A DNA stretch of 64,000 nt from CALKJP01 sp046299555 (GTDB lineage Bacteria; Bacteroidota; Bacteroidia; JACCXN01): the NCBI GenBank assembly GCA_046299555.1, contig JBKBHS010000001.1, forward strand, positions 930,001 to 994,000, in the 5' to 3' direction. Under the pieces are notes generated by a model that saw only the letters and a program-made list of their open reading frames with translations, made no database searches and was not told the DNA's origin. Shown piece after piece: positions 8,713 to 21,999 of the stretch; the stretch's first letter is position 1; the number at the start of each line of letters is the position of its first letter. A program made the position numbers and the translations under genes.

Positions 8713-11700
8713 TTAATCTCCTACAACAGTTACAGGGCCATTTTTTACAACATCTTCTCCGTATTCGTTTTTATATTTTATGATATAATAGTAGGTGCCC
8801 GGTGCAACTTTTTTACCATTAAAAGTACCATCCCATCCATCTGTTCCTTGATATAGTTGCTGTCCCCAACGATTAACGATAGTTAGGTCAATTCCTTTTA
8901 AAAACACATCGTTTACTCCATCGCCATTAGGTGTAAATGCATTAGCAACAGGAATTACACGGATTACCAGCGAATCGTTTACTTCGCTCTTACATTCTCC
9001 TTCTGTAACAATTACGTATACAACATATCCATCTTTTAGAGCTGATGTTTGGTAAATATTGCTACTGCCACTTTGAACGCTATTATTGTTTAAAAAGAAT
9101 TCATAATTATCATATCCACTTGGAGATGCGGTAAATGTTACAAGTTGGTTACTATATATGGTATTATTTATAGCATCCGAAGTTAATGTTACAACAGGCA
9201 AGGGATTTACAATTACCGTAACCGGTATTCTTCCACCGCTGTTTATACATCCTTCAGTACTTTCTGATTCAATATAATATGTTGTAGTAGCAAATAATGC
9301 TCCGGTATTATAAGTAGTTCCGGTGTATAATAAAACTCCTCCTGTTGCTGCGTTCCACCAATTTATTTGTGCTCCTGTAGTTGATGTGGATGCAGTTAAT
9401 ATGGTACTGTCTCCGGCACAGATTTCAGTATCTCCTGCAACCAGTGAAGGAGCATTTGGTAATGGATTTACAACTATTGTAACAGGAGTTCTACCACTTA
9501 AAGATGTACATCCAAATTGATTTGATGTTTCAACATAGATTGTAGTGGTAGTTAATGCTGTAAATGAATAAGGGTTATTGCTTAATAAATTACCACCTAT
9601 TGGAGCATCATAAAATGAATATGTAACGTTTCCACCGGTAGAACCACTTGCTGTTATTGTAACATTTGTACCAAAGCAAACGGTATCACCACTTGTTGTA
9701 ATTGTAGGAGGTGTTGGATTTGGTGCAACAACTATGGTTACAGGAGTTCTTGAAGTATCACTTAAACAACCGCTCGTATTGCTTACTTCTAAATAATAGG
9801 TGGTTGTTGAGGTAGGTGATACTGTTAATGGAGAATTTCCTAAAAAGTTTCCTCCGCTTGGGCTATCATAAAAAGTATAAATTATTGTTCCACCCGTAGA
9901 GCCGCTTGCTGTAATAATTGTTGATTCTCCTACACATATTGTATCATCGCTAACTGAAATAGTTGCAGGAGTTGGTGTTGGATTTACAACGATATCTACC
10001 GGAATTCTTCCTGAAGGCAATGAACATCCATCACTATTAATAACTTCTAAATAATAAGTTGTGCTCGTAGTTGGAGAAACACTCAGAGGAGAATTTCCTA
10101 AAAAATTTCCTCCGGTTAATGCGTCATAAAAGTTATAACTTATATTTCCTCCAGTTGAGCCACTTGCAGTTATGAGTGTACTGTCACCGGAACAAATGGT
10201 ATCATTACTTACAGTAATAGTTGGAGTAGTTGGTGTTGGATTAACCGTTATAGTAACAGGTTGGCGACCTCCTGTAGCAAGACACCCGCTTGTTGTGCTT
10301 ACTTCCAAATAATAAGTTGTAGTAGAAGAAGGACTTACTGTTAAAGGAGAATTTCCTAAAAAGTTTCCTCCAGTAGCTGCATCATAAAAACTATAAACAA
10401 TACTTCCCCCAGTAGAACCACTGGCTGTTATTGTTGTGCTGTCTCCAGCACATATTGTATCATTTGTAGTTGTAATAGTGGCCGATGTTGGAGTGGTATT
10501 TACAGTAATCGTATAAGGTTGTCTTCCTCCATTAGCTAAGCAACCTGAAGTATTACTTACTTCTAGATAATAGGTGGTGGTACTAGTTGGAGATACTGTT
10601 AAAGGTGAATTTCCTAAAAAGTTTCCTCCTGTTAATGCATCATAAAATGAATAAATAATTGTTCCACCACTAGATCCGCTTGCAGTTAGCGTGGTACTTT
10701 GACCTGAACAAATAGTGTCATTAGTTGCTGAAATTATGGCTGCTGTTGGAGTTGGATTAACAGTTATGGTTATTGGAATTCTTCCTCCTAAAGCAACACA
10801 ACTATCACTATTTATTGTTTCGATATAATAAGTTGTAGTATTGGTTGGTGATACTGTTAAAGGTGCTGATCCTAAAAAGTTACCTGCTGTAGCTGCATCA
10901 TATACATTGTATATAATTCCACTTCCTCCGCTTGAACCACTTGCATTTATAGTAGTAGATTGTCCTGCACAAATAGTATTATTTGTAGCACTTACAGTAG
11001 GTGAAGTTGGAGTTGGATTTACTGATACATTCGTATAGGCAGTATCCTTACAACCGTTAGCGGCTGTTCCAATTACGCTGTATGTGGTATTGGTTGTAGG
11101 TGAGATATTTATACTCGATGATGTTGATGAATTACTCCAAATGTAACTTGATGCTCCACTTGCTATTAGGGTAGTACTGTATCCATTGCAAACACTTACC
11201 GGATTCCCGGAATTAATTTGTACGGTTGGATTTGGTTTTACATAAATTGTTTTTGTTAAAGTTTGTTTTTTACCGCACACACCTTCTGCTAATAATACAT
11301 ATGTTGTTGTTGTGCTAGGAGTAACTGTTATGTTTTGCGTTGTTTGTCCACCTGGTGACCATAAATAGCTTGTCGCTCCGGCAGGACCATTTAAAACTAC
11401 AGAATCGCCAAAACAAATAGAATCATTTGCAGAAGTTATTGCAGGAAATTGTATTCCTCCTGTTGCTTGTATACTATAATTACATATATCTCCTGCAAAA
11501 CCATCAATTAATAAGTAATAATCCTGACCGATTGTTAAATTATTTGCAGTAATGGTTAAAGTTGATGAACCTTCTCTAAAATCAGAAACCGGAGCAAATC
11601 CACAGCAGGGAGAGCTGGCTGTAAATATTTGCATTTGAATACCTCCTGAAGGATAATTACCTACCCAGCAATCGGTAATATTTACAGTTAATGTTATAGT

Positions 11701-13299
11701 TGTATTGGCAGCTGTAAATCTAATCCATGAATTATTATCTAATCTAACATCACATAAAGGAGCCCCTACTCCTGTATATGGAGGCGATGGTGCCACACCA
11801 AATACACTTCCTGGTTGGCATGTTCCGGGTGTGTAAGTGTAAGTTGGAGGATTATTTTGTTCTGCATTAGCGCGCATATTACATGGCCTGTCAGTAGTAT
11901 AGGCTGCGCTGGTAGAACCACTGTATCCATCTAAATCACATATATATAATGCATCTGCACAATTATCGTTGGATGGAGATTGTACGCAAATTCCGAATTG
12001 TCCTGTAGTGTTTCCATTAAATGCCCAATATCTTAAATAAACAGTGCTTCCCGGTGTTAAGCCCGTAGCTTTAATAAAAGGCTTTAAATCATTTGCAGAT
12101 CCTGGGTAATTATAATCATCAGAACAAGCAATTTGGGTTAAAGATGTACAAGTGCCACTATAAAGCGCCATAGCAGCATCGTTAATTCCAAATCCCGGTT
12201 GAGGTACTATGGTTACTATACCATTAGCGGGTACAGTTATGGCAAACCATACATCTTTGGGTTGAGGAGCAATATTAAAACCTCCTTGTTGTGGAGCAGA
12301 TCCCCCACTACAACTGGCAGGTATTGGTATTCCCGGCCCACTCGAAGTAGTAGCCCCAACGGTCGTAAATGTTAAGTAATTACACGCTGACGTTACCGGT
12401 GGTAATTGTATAGCATTACAAGGGTCATCATTTACTGGACTCGCACTTGCTGGACCTGTAACACAAATATTAAATGTACCTCCGCCATTTGAAAAATAGT
12501 AATCATAAACTCTAACATAATAGGTATTACCGGGAATTAAACCAACTGCATTAATTACTTCATTTCCTCCCGAAAAACCATTGTCAACACAATTTAACGA
12601 TATTAAACTTCCACAAGTACCTGAAAAAAGTTGAACTACAGGGTCCATGCTACCATTAGGAGTTACTGTTATTGTTTGCACTGCGTTTGTGGCAATAAAT
12701 GAAAACCAAACATCATCGTCTGCATTTCCTGTACATCCAGCTATTGATTGAGTAGCACCAACGGATGTCCCTGCTGTATTTACACATGAAGTATTAACAT
12801 TTAAAGCAATAGCTCCGCTGCAATTATCATTCGATGGAGCAGGAGGGGGATTGGTAACACATATGGTAAAATTTCCGGAACCTGAACCGGCAAAATAATG
12901 ATATACTCTTATGTAATAACTTTGTCCAACGGTTAATCCGCTGGCAAATATCGTTTCGCTTTGGCCTGATAATCCATTATCTTGACATGCTAAAGTGGTT
13001 AGTCCGGAACAAGTTCCTGAAAATAATTGAACAACAGGATCAAAAGAAGGTGAGGCTGTAACGGTTATTTGATGGCTTGTGGCAGTTGCTACAAAGCGAT
13101 ACCAAACATCATCATCAGCGTTACCAACACATCCGCTCAATGTGCTTACTGTAGCACCTGTTGTTGTACCTGAATTTGGTGAAGAACAGTTTGCTGTAAC
13201 ACTAATTAAAGTTGCTGTAGCACAATTATCAGATTGGGCATTTGCATATAAACTCAATAAGATGCATGTAGTAAGCATCAAATAGTTAAATATTTTCAT
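8713..13299 (-). CDS. Giant secreted adhesin with Ig-like repeats and T9SS type B sorting domain
   Basis: The 1528-residue protein has a signal peptide (ending LYANAQ), then three related beta-sandwich modules of about 130 residues (each with DDVWY/F, VVQLFSG and YYIRVY motifs, resembling PPC-type domains). Further modules follow, then seven Ig-like repeats (about 768-1369) of the CHU_C-associated type, and a C-terminal type B sorting domain (1451-1528: FTPNGDGVND, IVNRWGQQLY, GWDG, APGTYYYII). It should be exported by T9SS and displayed or released at the surface, for adhesion or gliding as SprB-type proteins do. It is followed directly by the PorE-like and PorP/SprF genes. Confidence 0.9.
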   Translation of the reverse strand: MKIFNYLMLTTCILLSLYANAQSDNCATATLISVTANCSSPNSGTTTGATVSTLSGCVGNADDDVWYRFVATATSHQITVTASPSFDPVVQLFSGTCSGLTTLACQDNGLSGQSETIFASGLTVGQSYYIRVYHYFAGSGSGNFTICVTNPPPAPSNDNCSGAIALNVNTSCVNTAGTSVGATQSIAGCTGNADDDVWFSFIATNAVQTITVTPNGSMDPVVQLFSGTCGSLISLNCVDNGFSGGNEVINAVGLIPGNTYYVRVYDYYFSNGGGTFNICVTGPASASPVNDDPCNAIQLPPVTSACNYLTFTTVGATTSSGPGIPIPASCSGGSAPQQGGFNIAPQPKDVWFAITVPANGIVTIVPQPGFGINDAAMALYSGTCTSLTQIACSDDYNYPGSANDLKPFIKATGLTPGSTVYLRYWAFNGNTTGQFGICVQSPSNDNCADALYICDLDGYSGSTSAAYTTDRPCNMRANAEQNNPPTYTYTPGTCQPGSVFGVAPSPPYTGVGAPLCDVRLDNNSWIRFTAANTTITLTVNITDCWVGNYPSGGIQMQIFTASSPCCGFAPVSDFREGSSTLTITANNLTIGQDYYLLIDGFAGDICNYSIQATGGIQFPAITSANDSICFGDSVVLNGPAGATSYLWSPGGQTTQNITVTPSTTTTYVLLAEGVCGKKQTLTKTIYVKPNPTVQINSGNPVSVCNGYSTTLIASGASSYIWSNSSTSSSINISPTTNTTYSVIGTAANGCKDTAYTNVSVNPTPTSPTVSATNNTICAGQSTTINASGSSGGSGIIYNVYDAATAGNFLGSAPLTVSPTNTTTYYIETINSDSCVALGGRIPITITVNPTPTAAIISATNDTICSGQSTTLTASGSSGGTIIYSFYDALTGGNFLGNSPLTVSPTSTTTYYLEVSNTSGCLANGGRQPYTITVNTTPTSATITTTNDTICAGDSTTITASGSTGGSIVYSFYDAATGGNFLGNSPLTVSPSSTTTYYLEVSTTSGCLATGGRQPVTITVNPTPTTPTITVSNDTICSGDSTLITASGSTGGNISYNFYDALTGGNFLGNSPLSVSPTTSTTYYLEVINSDGCSLPSGRIPVDIVVNPTPTPATISVSDDTICVGESTIITASGSTGGTIIYTFYDSPSGGNFLGNSPLTVSPTSTTTYYLEVSNTSGCLSDTSRTPVTIVVAPNPTPPTITTSGDTVCFGTNVTITASGSTGGNVTYSFYDAPIGGNLLSNNPYSFTALTTTTIYVETSNQFGCTSLSGRTPVTIVVNPLPNAPSLVAGDTEICAGDSTILTASTSTTGAQINWWNAATGGVLLYTGTTYNTGALFATTTYYIESESTEGCINSGGRIPVTVIVNPLPVVTLTSDAINNTIYSNQLVTFTASPSGYDNYEFFLNNNSVQSGSSNIYQTSALKDGYVVYVIVTEGECKSEVNDSLVIRVIPVANAFTPNGDGVNDVFLKGIDLTIVNRWGQQLYQGTDGWDGTFNGKKVAPGTYYYIIKYKNEYGEDVVKNGPVTVVGD
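9190..10998 (-). repeat. Seven tandem Ig-like coding repeats, about 258 bp each
   Basis: Inside the adhesin gene a unit of about 86 codons recurs seven times. Four central units share long stretches encoding GGNFLGNSPLTVSPTSTTT almost unchanged, and the corresponding DNA (recurrent ggagaatttcctaaaaa) is nearly identical as well. The first unit and the last two are more diverged. Such an array can expand or contract by recombination. Confidence 0.85.
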
Positions 13300-13310
13300 A
13301 GATGTAAATT

Positions 13311-13673
13311 TTATTCTTTAACTGAAATTTCTTCTTGTTTCAGTTCAATAGGTGTAAGTTGATTTGAAATAATCAGCTTTTTTAATTGAGTAACATCAAA
13401 TCCTTCTTCGCTTTCACGTTTGTTAATCTTGTCGCTAACCTCAACTATAAGTAAACCTTTACCACTATCTTTTTTGTAAATTGTTTTTACAGATAGAATG
13501 TTTTTTAACGACTCAACATCTTTCTTTAATAAGTCTATCTGATTTTCGGAACTTATATTTTCAAAAGAGTAACTATAGCGAATAGTTTTAAAATTGCTGT
13601 TTTGGGCATTTATTTGGAAGTAAAAAGCAATTGTAAAAAACAACAACACAAATAAACGAAACAATGTTTTCAT
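13311..13673 (-). CDS. Small exported protein of unknown function
   Basis: The product is 120 residues with a signal peptide (MKTLFRLFVLLFFTIAFYFQ, then INAQ). The mature part has a beta-alpha-beta pattern (FKTIRYSYSF, an amphipathic helix SENQIDLLKKDVESLKNIL, then a strand GKGLLIVEV), which resembles a small ferredoxin-like fold such as HMA domains but without a CxxC motif. It is the first gene of the operon and lies 11 bases before the adhesin gene, so a role in adhesin export or assembly is possible by context only. No family can be named. Confidence 0.6.
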   Translation of the reverse strand: MKTLFRLFVLLFFTIAFYFQINAQNSNFKTIRYSYSFENISSENQIDLLKKDVESLKNILSVKTIYKKDSGKGLLIVEVSDKINKRESEEGFDVTQLKKLIISNQLTPIELKQEEISVKE

Positions 13674-13724
13674 AGGCCAAGATATTTTTAAATCAATTTT
13701 TAATTAGCCTTTTTAAAAGGGATG

Positions 13725-13757
13725 CGAATTTAAGCCATTTGTCGATTATAAGTCAAG
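13725..13757 (-). promoter_or_regulatory. Candidate promoter of the adhesin secretion operon
   Basis: On the minus strand a TTG at 13754-13756 stands 21 bases upstream of TAAATTCG (13725-13732), close to the Bacteroidota consensus -33 TTTG and -7 TAnnTTTG. It would begin a transcript about 45 bases ahead of the first gene. The match is imperfect in the last position. Confidence 0.4.
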
Positions 13758-13772
13758 TTTTATATGTTAAAT

Positions 13773-14297
13773 TCAAAAACCGGTACTAAATCCCATACGA
13801 ATAATAGGGTTTCTGTAAATAGAATATTCAGAATCATTTAAGTTCCACAACCCCATAATACTTAAAAAACTATTTGGTCCAAGCCTTTGCCTGTAACCAC
13901 CACCAACAAAAATACTAGTAACATTTACTCTCCCTTCTAAACTGTAAGGCGATTCTCTGTTCAAAACCTCATATTCTCCATGACCAAATAAATAGTCCGT
14001 TATATTATATCTGGCAAACAGACGTCCACCATAAATACTAGTACTTAAATCAAAACGATTATCCTGTAAGTAAATATAGCTAATACCAGGGCCTGCAGAT
14101 AACCTATCGGTAATTCTATAACCAATTAAAGGAGATAGTTCAACATAAGTAATTGTTCCAAACATCAAACCAAAGTTTCCACCATAAAAAAAACGATCTC
14201 CAATCGGTTCCTTGTTTTGAATCCCTACTTGTCCATTGCTTTCTAATGAAATTAAGATAATTAAAATTAATGTATAAATTACTTTTAGAATTTTCAT
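13773..14297 (-). CDS. Outer-membrane beta-barrel protein, function unknown
   Basis: The 174-residue product starts with a signal peptide (MKILKVIYTLILIILISLES), and the rest is made of alternating strands with aromatic girdles (YGGNFGLMFGTITYVEL, LFARYNITDYLFGHGEYE, SIFVGGGYRQRL) ending in F, as in small outer-membrane barrels. I chose the ATG at 14297; an in-frame ATG at 14318 would put seven residues before the signal peptide. On the upstream side a TAAATTTG element is visible but no clear -33 box at the right distance. It stands alone between the secretion operon and the rRNA operon. Confidence 0.7.
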   Translation of the reverse strand: MKILKVIYTLILIILISLESNGQVGIQNKEPIGDRFFYGGNFGLMFGTITYVELSPLIGYRITDRLSAGPGISYIYLQDNRFDLSTSIYGGRLFARYNITDYLFGHGEYEVLNRESPYSLEGRVNVTSIFVGGGYRQRLGPNSFLSIMGLWNLNDSEYSIYRNPIIRMGFSTGF

Positions 14298-14471
14298 GTT
14301 ACAAAACTGTCTAAACATAGATAAAAAACGGAAGCTTGATTTGATAATCTATCTACAAATTTAAATTAAATAAACCACAATATTTATATATGCATTTAAT
14401 AAAGATATTAATAAAAATGTAAAAATATTTCCTTGTAAATCAATATAAAACAACAAAAGCTTAAAATAATA

Positions 14472-14502
14472 TTTGCAGATATTAAAACCCTTAGTACATT
14501 TG
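14472..14502 (+). promoter_or_regulatory. rRNA promoter P1
   Basis: TTTG at 14472-14475 is followed after 19 bases by TACATTTG at 14495-14502, a full Bacteroidota sigma-factor promoter. The start sequence GCAGCCC follows, as in the three promoters below. It is the most upstream of four tandem rRNA promoters. Confidence 0.8.
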
Positions 14503-14587
14503 CAGCCCTCAAACAAAGAAATCAACAACGTTCATTTGAAAAGTTTGAGAATGAAAAATAAATAAATAAAATTTTTTTCATAAAAAG

Positions 14588-14618
14588 TTTGCAGATTTAA
14601 AAACTGTATGTACCTTTG
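14588..14618 (+). promoter_or_regulatory. rRNA promoter P2
   Basis: TTTG at 14588-14591, 19-base spacer, TACCTTTG at 14611-14618, then GCAGCCCC and TTAAAAATGA. Confidence 0.85.
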
Positions 14619-14687
14619 CAGCCCCTTAAAAATGAATGTAGAGAAATAGAGGTTTAAAAACGAAGAGAAAAATATTTTAAAAAAAAG

Positions 14688-14718
14688 TTTGCAGATTTAA
14701 AAAAGGTGTTTACCTTTG
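14688..14718 (+). promoter_or_regulatory. rRNA promoter P3
   Basis: TTTG at 14688-14691, 19-base spacer, TACCTTTG at 14711-14718. The core and the first transcribed bases are almost identical to P2 and P4, so these arose by duplication. Confidence 0.85.
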
Positions 14719-14792
14719 CAGCCCCTTAAAAATGATTAAGGGATTAAAACTTGAAAAGTAAATCGAAACAAAAAATATTTTTTTAAAAAATA

Positions 14793-14823
14793 TTTGCAGA
14801 TTTAAAAAAGGTGTTTACCTTTG
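14793..14823 (+). promoter_or_regulatory. rRNA promoter P4
   Basis: TTTG at 14793-14796, 19-base spacer, TACCTTTG at 14816-14823. It lies nearest to 16S, leaving a leader of about 165 bases. The rest of the gap 14319-14996 holds AT-rich sequence between the promoters and the leader elements. Confidence 0.85.
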
Positions 14824-14899
14824 CAGCCCCTTAAAAATGATTCCTTAAAAATGATTAAGGGTTTAAAAAGTAAATTAAAACATTTTATTATATTATTAA

Positions 14900-14964
14900 G
14901 TTCTTTGAAAGATTTTATTGAAGAGGTAAAGGTAGCGTAATTGAATGATCACACCCCGTGATCA
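14900..14964 (+). promoter_or_regulatory. rRNA leader: boxA-like site and hairpin
   Basis: GTTCTTTGA at 14900-14908 resembles a boxA antitermination site, and the same word recurs before 23S at 16846. A hairpin TGATCAC / GTGATCA (14946-14952 with 14958-14964, loop ACCCC) follows. Both are normal parts of an rRNA leader that recruit Nus factors or processing enzymes. Confidence 0.55.
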
Positions 14965-14996
14965 ATGAGCCAACTCCAAATATTTTAAAATTTTTT

Positions 14997-16520
<1,524 letters not shown>

Positions 16521-16651
16521 AGAGTATTTGCTCATAATTTCAATTACGTTCCTTCCTCCTTCAATAAATATCTAAAACTTTTCCCATTAAACGAGCTCAG
16601 TGATGGTTCGGCCATCAGGGCATAAGGAATTAGTCCCCATTGGGATTTTAA

Positions 16652-16725
16652 AGTCCCGTAGCTCAGTTGGTTAGAGCACTACACTGATAATGTAGGGGTC
16701 AGCAGTTCAAGTCTGCTCGGGACTA
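16652..16725 (+). tRNA. tRNA-Ile (anticodon GAT)
   Basis: A complete cloverleaf is visible: acceptor AGTCCCG pairs with CGGGACT, the D arm is GCTCAGTTGGTTAGAGC, the anticodon loop is CTGATAA and the T arm contains GTTCAAGTC. The discriminator is A and CCA is not encoded. It lies in the 16S-23S spacer, the usual place. Confidence 0.95.
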
Positions 16726-16739
16726 CAGAAAATCGTTTT

Positions 16740-16813
16740 GGGGAATTAGCTCAGCTGGCTAGAGCACCTGCCTTGCACGCAGGGGGTCAACGGTTCGAAT
16801 CCGTTATTCTCCA
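16740..16813 (+). tRNA. tRNA-Ala (anticodon TGC)
   Basis: The cloverleaf has acceptor GGGGAAT with ATTCTCC, D arm GCTCAGCTGGCTAGAGC, anticodon loop CTTGCAC and T arm GGTTCGAATCC. CCA is not encoded. It lies 14 bases after tRNA-Ile in the 16S-23S spacer. Confidence 0.95.
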
Positions 16814-16845
16814 CAATTAACCGCTCATATTTATATAGCGGAAAA

Positions 16846-16854
16846 GTTCTTTGA
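16846..16854 (+). promoter_or_regulatory. boxA-like site before 23S
   Basis: GTTCTTTGA repeats the leader word at 14900 and stands about 45 bases before 23S, after a hairpin CCGCT / AGCGG at 16821-16841. This is the standard position for a second antitermination site. Confidence 0.5.
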
Positions 16855-16899
16855 CATGTTGAAAGAGAGTACTTCTCATTAATTTTAATAATTTTAAGT

Positions 16900-19784
<2,885 letters not shown>

Positions 19785-19852
19785 ACATACAAATTATTAA
19801 AATTTATGATAGTACTTTCTTTCTTTATGTCATTATAAAATATTAAAGATTT

Positions 19853-19962
<110 letters not shown>

Positions 19963-19969
19963 TTTAATT

Positions 19970-19996
19970 AGCCCCGAGTTTTTCGGGGCTTTTTTA
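19970..19996 (+). terminator. Terminator of the rRNA operon
   Basis: Stem GCCCCGA / TCGGGGC around a TTTT loop, followed by a run of T residues, 8 bases after 5S. Confidence 0.93.
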
Positions 19997-20031
19997 TTTA
20001 TTTTTATCCCATTCTATTTAAATCCTAAAGA

Positions 20032-21915
20032 ATGAGATTCTTTTTAAGTTTTATAATTATACCTTTTGTATTTCACTCTTTCTCTTTTGCATCTCATCAA
20101 TTTTCTTTAAAAATTGTAAATATTAATTCTGACTCAGTCAAAGTTTCATATCCATTATATTATTCTTTTTATTTTTCTTTTTCTGACTCTACTAATTATA
20201 ATATTTGGAATGATAGTTCTTTAACTTTTATACATCGTTATGCATTTCATAAATATGGTTTAGAATGGCATAATGGCAATATTGGGCTTTCTAGAAATTC
20301 AATATTTTACACCTATACAAAACCTGATTTTGGTTTTCAAGTAGGATTAAATGGTTTTGAAAATTATTTTTTTTCTTCAGAACCATTTAAAATTTTTCAA
20401 ACCAGAAGACCATATACTGAAATTTCTGTTGTATTAGGTTCTAATAAAGAACAAATTGCACGTTTATTACATACTCAAAATGTTAATGAGCGCTGGAATA
20501 TTGCTTTTAGAATGAATAGAACGACATCTGAAGGTTTTTATTCGAGACAAAATGCGAATTTTAATTCCATACAATTACAATCTAATTATACTTCGAGAAA
20601 TAAAAGATATGCGGCTATTTTTCAATCCAATTTTAATCGAGCTAATGCTTTTGAAAATGGAGGAGTAATTGATTCTGTTGATGTGCTTAATTCGGAGGAA
20701 TTTTTAAATGCACGTGGTATTCCAATTAATTTAAACGATGCGCGCAGACGAACTTCTGAAAATTCTGTTTGGATTAAGCAGTATTTTAATATAATTCATA
20801 AAGATTCTGTTTTAACAAATGATTCATTGTTTGAACATCGTTATTTTGTTAAAGCCGGATTGTCCAATATATCAGGTGTTTCAGGAAGGTATAGTTGGTT
20901 TAAGGACGAGGAAGCTGCTTTAGGTTTTTATTCTAACTTCAGAGATTCTATAACAAATGATTCGATAAACAAATTTAGTTTATATGATGAATTTCGTGCG
21001 CATGTTTATTTTAATGATTTTGAGTTAAATGGTGGTATAAAATATGAATGGAATAAACTTAGTATGATTAATTACGATACTTTAGCTCAAAATTTAATTA
21101 CTGTAAGTAGTTTGAACTGGCAAAATAAAAAAGGTAGTAATTTAGGTATAGACGCAAATTATGTTATTGCCGGATTTAATAGAAATGACTTTCGATTAAG
21201 AGCTTTTTTAAATTATAAGTTTTCAGAAGAATGGTTCCTAAATATTAATTATTTATCAGATTACAGAACACCTACTTTGCAGAGTTTGCGATGGGTTTCC
21301 AATAATTTTGAATGGAATAATTCTTTTAAGAAGGAATTATACAATGGAGGTTCTGCTTATTTAATTAATACAGACAGAGAATTTAAAGTAGGTGGAGGAA
21401 TTCATTATTTAACAAATCCTGTTTTTTACGATTTTGTTGCCCGACCAAAGCAATCCGATGGTAGTTCACAAATTGTACAAGCTTTAGCTGAAAAAACTTT
21501 TCAGGTTGGCAAGTTTTATTTAACCAACACTTTTGCATATCAGAAATCTTCTGCTGACTCCATTTTCAGAGTGCCGGAAATTATTTCTAAAAATGCTTTT
21601 TTCTTTCAGACAGATTTATTTAAACGTGCTATGAGAATTCAGTTGGGTGTTGATTTCTATTACTTTACATCCTTTACTCCTTATGCTTATATGGCAGCAA
21701 GTAATGTGTATTATCTTCAAAATAATCGATTAAGTGGTAATTATCCTTTCTTTGATGTTTTTCTAAATTTTAAAGTTAAAACATTAAGAGGTTTTATTAT
21801 GCTGGATCATGCTAATCAGGGGTTAATTGGAAATAATCAATATTATTTTATGCCGGGATATCCTTTTCCGGGAAGAACTGTAAAGCTTGGTTTAACTTGG
21901 GTGTTTAAGGATTAG
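20032..21915 (+). CDS. Putative outer-membrane porin (Porin_10-like beta-barrel)
   Basis: The 627-residue protein has a signal peptide (ending SFASHQ) and a long chain of amphipathic strands with frequent Tyr, Phe, Asn and Arg. The segment FQTRRPYTEISVVLGSNKEQ followed by RWNIAFRMNRTTSEGFYSRQ matches the conserved core of the Bacteroidetes putative-porin family. It ends with a strand RTVKLGLTWVF. It should form a large outer-membrane channel; the solute is unknown. It starts 40 bases after the rRNA terminator, with no strong promoter visible. Composition is very AT-rich, like its neighbours. Confidence 0.8.
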   Translation: MRFFLSFIIIPFVFHSFSFASHQFSLKIVNINSDSVKVSYPLYYSFYFSFSDSTNYNIWNDSSLTFIHRYAFHKYGLEWHNGNIGLSRNSIFYTYTKPDFGFQVGLNGFENYFFSSEPFKIFQTRRPYTEISVVLGSNKEQIARLLHTQNVNERWNIAFRMNRTTSEGFYSRQNANFNSIQLQSNYTSRNKRYAAIFQSNFNRANAFENGGVIDSVDVLNSEEFLNARGIPINLNDARRRTSENSVWIKQYFNIIHKDSVLTNDSLFEHRYFVKAGLSNISGVSGRYSWFKDEEAALGFYSNFRDSITNDSINKFSLYDEFRAHVYFNDFELNGGIKYEWNKLSMINYDTLAQNLITVSSLNWQNKKGSNLGIDANYVIAGFNRNDFRLRAFLNYKFSEEWFLNINYLSDYRTPTLQSLRWVSNNFEWNNSFKKELYNGGSAYLINTDREFKVGGGIHYLTNPVFYDFVARPKQSDGSSQIVQALAEKTFQVGKFYLTNTFAYQKSSADSIFRVPEIISKNAFFFQTDLFKRAMRIQLGVDFYYFTSFTPYAYMAASNVYYLQNNRLSGNYPFFDVFLNFKVKTLRGFIMLDHANQGLIGNNQYYFMPGYPFPGRTVKLGLTWVFKD

Positions 21916-21995
21916 TCAAAATTCATAAGTCGTAAGTTCTAAGTCGTAAGTCATAAGTTAGAGGACAGAAGTCAGAAGTCAGAAAACAGAAACAG
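21916..21995 (+). repeat. Degenerate short-repeat tract
   Basis: The gap between the convergent porin and permease genes is filled with imperfect copies of words such as AGTCGTAAGT, AAGTCATAAG and GAAGTCAGAA. It is the first of several repeat-filled gaps found only up to 30603. Confidence 0.6.
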
Positions 21996-21999
21996 GAAT

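Noticed and set aside
9323..9520. Plus-strand frames opposite the adhesin repeats
   Set aside because: They are caused by the low-complexity codon use of the adhesin; no start signal or family match.
9190..10998. The regular repeat could be taken for a CRISPR or satellite array
   Set aside because: Units are about 258 bp, in one coding frame, and encode Ig-like domains; there are no spacers.
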